Positions 62,301-64,000 of a DNA stretch of 64,000 nt are shown here, piece after piece. Position 1 is the stretch's first letter, and each line of letters opens with the position of its first letter. Both the position numbers and the translations under genes were made by a program. Under the pieces are notes generated by a model. The model had not been told where the DNA came from. It made no database searches and saw only the letters and a list, made by a program, of their open reading frames with translations. The DNA is from Psettodes erumei (Eukaryota > Chordata > Actinopteri > Pleuronectiformes > Psettodidae), in contig JAFBJZ010000837.1 of assembly GCA_016785225.1 (NCBI GenBank), positions 248,001 to 312,000 of the forward strand. The letters run 5' to 3'.

Positions 62301-62304
62301 GTAG
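46539..62304 (+). CDS. bnc1: Basonuclin 1, complete five-exon coding sequence
   Basis: Join of 46539-46547, 55095-55197, 56845-57080, 58642-60740 and 61494-62304; 3258 nt, 1085 residues. Basonuclins are nuclear zinc-finger proteins of stratified epithelium, basal keratinocytes and germ cells, and are linked to both RNA polymerase I and II target genes. Visible parts: a Cys-rich N-terminus (residues 4-37, CENCKHGWVAH); the conserved block in exon 3 (to residue 116, LYGTQAIP, RLFSVLKQEE); zinc-finger pairs from about residues 378, 771 and 1018; and a basic nuclear-localisation-like PKKKSRKSSMPIKIEKE near 563. I prefer bnc1 over bnc2 because of the Met-Ala-Glu start, the MPMNRNNRDKDLR and LPFYRS...TPAELANTPG blocks and the SVIFRG block. 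It is somewhat longer than the roughly 994-residue human protein, with Gly-, Gln/His- and Glu-rich additions. Confidence 0.95.
47695..47731 (+). repeat. (TG)n microsatellite in bnc1 intron 1
   Basis: About 18 TG units. Confidence 0.92.
48690..48716 (+). repeat. (TG)n microsatellite in bnc1 intron 1
   Basis: About 13 TG units, with a separate CA run about 40 bp upstream (48653-48665). The two could pair as a foldback. Confidence 0.88.
49337..49367 (+). repeat. (GT)n microsatellite in bnc1 intron 1
   Basis: About 15 GT units ending in GCGTGC. Confidence 0.9.
51280..51500. promoter_or_regulatory. Candidate intronic conserved non-coding block
   Basis: A complex, non-repetitive block with CTCCTAATTGATTAGTTTTCC near 51388 (homeodomain-like cores) and balanced composition. 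It lies in an otherwise TG- and AT-rich intron. No open frame or repeat signature. Regulatory function and conservation are untested. Confidence 0.2.
53303..53332 (+). repeat. (TG)n microsatellite in bnc1 intron 1
   Basis: About 15 TG units. Confidence 0.9.
55095..55197 (+). CDS. bnc1: bnc1 exon 2
   Basis: 103 nt, from the acceptor TTTTTACAG (ends 55094) to donor GTAAAG at 55198. It encodes 34 residues with five Cys plus CENCKHGWVAH, the Cys-rich N-terminal signature of basonuclins, and ends with the first base of an Ala codon. The upstream phase is 0, as required by the Met-Ala-Glu exon. Confidence 0.95.
55198..56844 (+). other. bnc1: bnc1 intron 2
   Basis: GT-AG intron of 1647 nt. It holds an (ATT)n/(GTA)n microsatellite (56422-56485), a T-run near 56513, and a short self-complementary cluster with CCATGGATCCATGG near 56617. 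No exon was recognised inside. Confidence 0.85.
56422..56485 (+). repeat. (ATT)n and (GTA)n microsatellite
   Basis: Adjacent trinucleotide tracts, similar in kind to the one at 9921. Confidence 0.85.
56845..57080 (+). CDS. bnc1: bnc1 exon 3
   Basis: 236 nt, from acceptor GTCTTCTAG to donor GTAAGC. It completes an Ala codon and encodes LSKLKVHHMY, QVEIVHSNVVFDI, LMLYGTQAIPIRLKILL and LDWTLQDYIRGYVLQ, among the most conserved parts of basonuclins. It ends in phase 0. A read-through open frame continues into the intron, but the donor is strong and family alignment stops exactly here. Confidence 0.97.
57081..58641 (+). other. bnc1: bnc1 intron 3
   Basis: GT-AG intron of 1561 nt, with no recognised repeat or embedded gene. 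Confidence 0.85.
58642..60740 (+). CDS. bnc1: bnc1 exon 4 (large zinc-finger exon)
   Basis: 2099 nt, from acceptor TCTTTAG to donor GTGAGA. It starts Asp-Val-Ala-Gly-Lys-Val-Leu-Asp and covers the LQQFLRFGETKSIVELMA block. It has a Gln/His run (about residues 238-248), a Gly-rich run (about 356-370) and zinc-finger pair 1 (CNACEKTFYDKGTLKIHYNA, then CTIEGCNMVFSS). After those come the NLS-like basic cluster, a Glu/Asp-rich middle and zinc-finger pair 2 (CEICSKTFKNPCSVKMHY, then CTVDGCNAAFPSRRSRDR). The donor lies inside the last finger, in phase 2. Without splicing the frame stops at the TGA two bases into the intron. Confidence 0.97.
60741..61493 (+). other. bnc1: bnc1 intron 4
   Basis: GT-AG intron of 753 nt that interrupts the second finger of pair 2, between its Cys ligands (exon 4) and its His ligands (exon 5). 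No embedded feature was seen. Confidence 0.88.
61494..62304 (+). CDS. bnc1: bnc1 exon 5 (terminal coding exon)
   Basis: 811 coding nt, from acceptor TTTTTATCTGCAG to the TAG at 62302-62304. It completes an Arg codon, supplies HSANLNLHHK for the split finger, then HTSVIFRGHNRMGLVFPM and VLDLSTSS. An acidic/Gly/Ser stretch (SSWDSDGVGSEEGEG) follows, then zinc-finger pair 3 (CHICQKVYSNKGTFRAHY, then CKVPGCDTSFSSVRSRNR) and a short tail NLHKNLAGSSG. Confidence 0.96.
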
Positions 62305-63835
62305 GGGTCTGAGATCATGCCGAAATGACTGATTTACTTTGTTTCATTTGTCTTTTTGTGTGTGTGTGTTTTCTTTTTGGGCACCTACAAAAGGCTCACA
62401 AATTAGCACTTTTTAAAGTCTGTACTATTATCCATCTTGTCATATTTTATGAAAAGAGAGAGACGGAAAAGAAAGTACAATCAGCAGTTCATTTGTTGTG
62501 TCAAATGGAATCTCCTTCTGGAAACAAATGTATTTTCTGCATAACATTATCAAGAGTTGATAAAGCATTCCATGCATCTGTCTGTGTTTACATATCAACA
62601 TATTGTATAAAGACACCTGTCACAAAATTCAATTTCAGTGTTGTGAAATGGAACCATGATGACCATCTTTTGTTGTAATGCAGTACTGATTTCTCTGTAT
62701 TGTTTTGCCTTACAACCCTGTTTAGACCTTGAAAAAAAACATTTTTATGAACTAAATTGTTCTGTGTATTGTCCAAGTGAGAGTTAAATCAACCTCTATC
62801 ATGTGAGTGATTCTTTCTGGTGTTTTTATCATCAGGTGTCCACAGCTTCCCTGTGATACTGTGCATCATACATTGATCAAAATCAGTAGTGAAGTAATGT
62901 TTTCATCTGACATTATTTCATTTGGACAATGTTCTTCATAAAGAGTCTTTGTTAAAAAGCTATAGTGTTGTGAGCTCTACCAATAAGTTATTGTATGGTG
63001 ATCTGATCTGTCTTTACTGTTCTGTTTGTTGCATACTGCAAATGTTTACAAAAGATTTCTTCAGTCCAGTGTGTACAGAAACCCTTTCATACTGTGTGAG
63101 GGTTATGCAGTATTAAAAGAGCCCACCAAATCTTGTATCATCTATTTTGCGATTAACATCAGTATTCAGGATTGGGCTCTGTTTTAAAAGAAACAAAAAT
63201 CTTAAATATGTTGGTGTTTTGGTAAAGAAATATGATTGTGGAACAGACTTGATTAAGACATTACTGTTCTGTTGTTGTTGTGGTTTCTTGCAGTATCCTA
63301 ACTGACTGGATACAACAGCGGCAAGAAATCCTCTGTATGAAGCCTCGAAGGATGTACTATGAATGTCACACACTGAGAAATGATGAGGAAAAAACACATT
63401 AAAAAAATAATAAAAATGGCCCCACATGTGATCACACCCTAAAAAGTACTGGTAAACAAAATGTTTATTGAACTGTATATTCTGTGAATAGAGTAATTTG
63501 CTATTTGAAAGAAACCAAAAATATACTGTATAAAATAGGTGAAGTTCACCGCTAACATTAAAATGATATTTCTTTTTTAAAACGAATGAACAAGAACATT
63601 GTGTTTTACATGTCTGATTATTTCACCATGGTTTACTGTTCTTGTTTTGCTCTGTATTCAGATTTTTTTTTTCATTCTGTATTTAAATGCAGTGGGCCAG
63701 ATTTATGATCCCACTTTGTTGTTCGGATTTATTAAAAAAGGAACAAAAACCGACCCATGTGGATAGGTGTTCATGTTCCTTTGATTTAATGTTCTAATAT
63801 TCATTCCAATTAAATAAAAAGCCATATGTTTGCAA
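62305..63835 (+). other. bnc1: bnc1 3' UTR (inferred)
   Basis: AT-rich sequence after the stop codon. The first strong polyadenylation context is AATTAAATAAAAAG, with AATAAA at 63813-63818. Weaker AATAAA-like sites occur near 63407. A splice-acceptor-like TTTCTTGCAG near 63293 has no coding partner. The end is inferred, not demonstrated. Confidence 0.6.
63813..63818 (+). terminator. bnc1: Polyadenylation signal AATAAA (bnc1)
   Basis: AATAAA in an A/T-rich context about 1.5 kb after the stop codon, followed by a T/C-rich stretch (CCTCCTTCTATTC). A second AATAAA lies at 63970-63975 and could be an alternative end. Confidence 0.55.
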
Positions 63836-64000
63836 GCCTCCTTCTATTCAATCTTCTGTCCATTATACAAAAGCACAATCAATACATTCATCATTATGAA
63901 TGGGATGTATGACACACAGCTTCAACAGAAATTTGCATGCAGCTCCACAGTCATTAATAATCATTTGACAATAAATGTACTGTACATGTGTTAAAGTACA
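63836..64000. other. Downstream flank of bnc1
   Basis: Short AT-rich flank with an alternative AATAAA at 63970. No other gene is visible before the window ends. Confidence 0.5.

Noticed and set aside
63285..63400. Acceptor-like TTTCTTGCAG in the bnc1 3' region suggesting another exon
   Set aside because: The sequence after it has no open frame that extends basonuclin, and the terminal finger pair and stop in exon 5 complete the protein.
1..64000. CRISPR arrays, operons, prokaryotic RNA genes, tRNA or rRNA genes
   Set aside because: Both strands were read for such patterns. The tandem repeats found are LTR-internal, minisatellite or microsatellite in nature, and no cloverleaf or rRNA segment was recognised apart from the SINE head.

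Overview
The window looks like genomic DNA from a teleost fish, probably a spiny-rayed (percomorph-like) species. It has vertebrate-type introns, very many (TG)n/(CA)n microsatellites, and 3' ends of fish-type non-LTR retrotransposons. It also carries a sushi-type chromodomain Ty3/gypsy element and a tRNA-like SINE. No prokaryotic organisation is present, and the species cannot be named from the sequence.

Only one host gene is supported. It is bnc1 (basonuclin 1), on the + strand from 46539 to 62304, with its 3' UTR running to about 63.83 kb. Its coding sequence joins five exons: 46539-46547, 55095-55197, 56845-57080, 58642-60740 and 61494-62304. All junctions are GT-AG and phase-consistent, and they give a predicted 1085-residue nuclear protein with three pairs of C2H2 zinc fingers. 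The first coding exon is only 9 nt (Met-Ala-Glu) and lies 8.5 kb upstream of exon 2.

The 46.5 kb upstream of bnc1 shows no recognisable host exon and reads as a gene desert with transposable-element remains. From 3208 to 8742 lies a nearly full-length but coding-dead Ty3/gypsy retrotransposon of the sushi/chromovirus type. It is flanked by a 5-bp target duplication. Its LTRs differ in length because of an internal tandem repeat. An 11-nt stretch just inside the 5' LTR is complementary to an internal LTR site, as expected for Tf1-type self-priming. Other repeats are: four related copies of a fish non-LTR retrotransposon 3' end (about 1.87, 9.58, 12.74 and 22.87 kb); a reverse-strand LINE fragment (33.76-35.0 kb); a piggyBac-like MITE candidate (22521-22843); a near-perfect 30-bp-arm hairpin (9456-9521); a dispersed repeat found twice (19.5 and 24.05 kb); an element ending in a long TG tract (26.1-26.4 kb); a 95-bp tandem duplication (38.92 kb); a 33-bp minisatellite (41.9 kb); and a tRNA-like SINE (43.7 kb).

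No convincing new multi-gene system is present. The observations most worth checking are the self-priming signal and LTR repeat asymmetry of the gypsy element, the isolated hairpin, the 9-nt first coding exon of bnc1, and a few complex non-repetitive blocks that could be conserved regulatory elements. All family assignments are by eye and from memory of the families.
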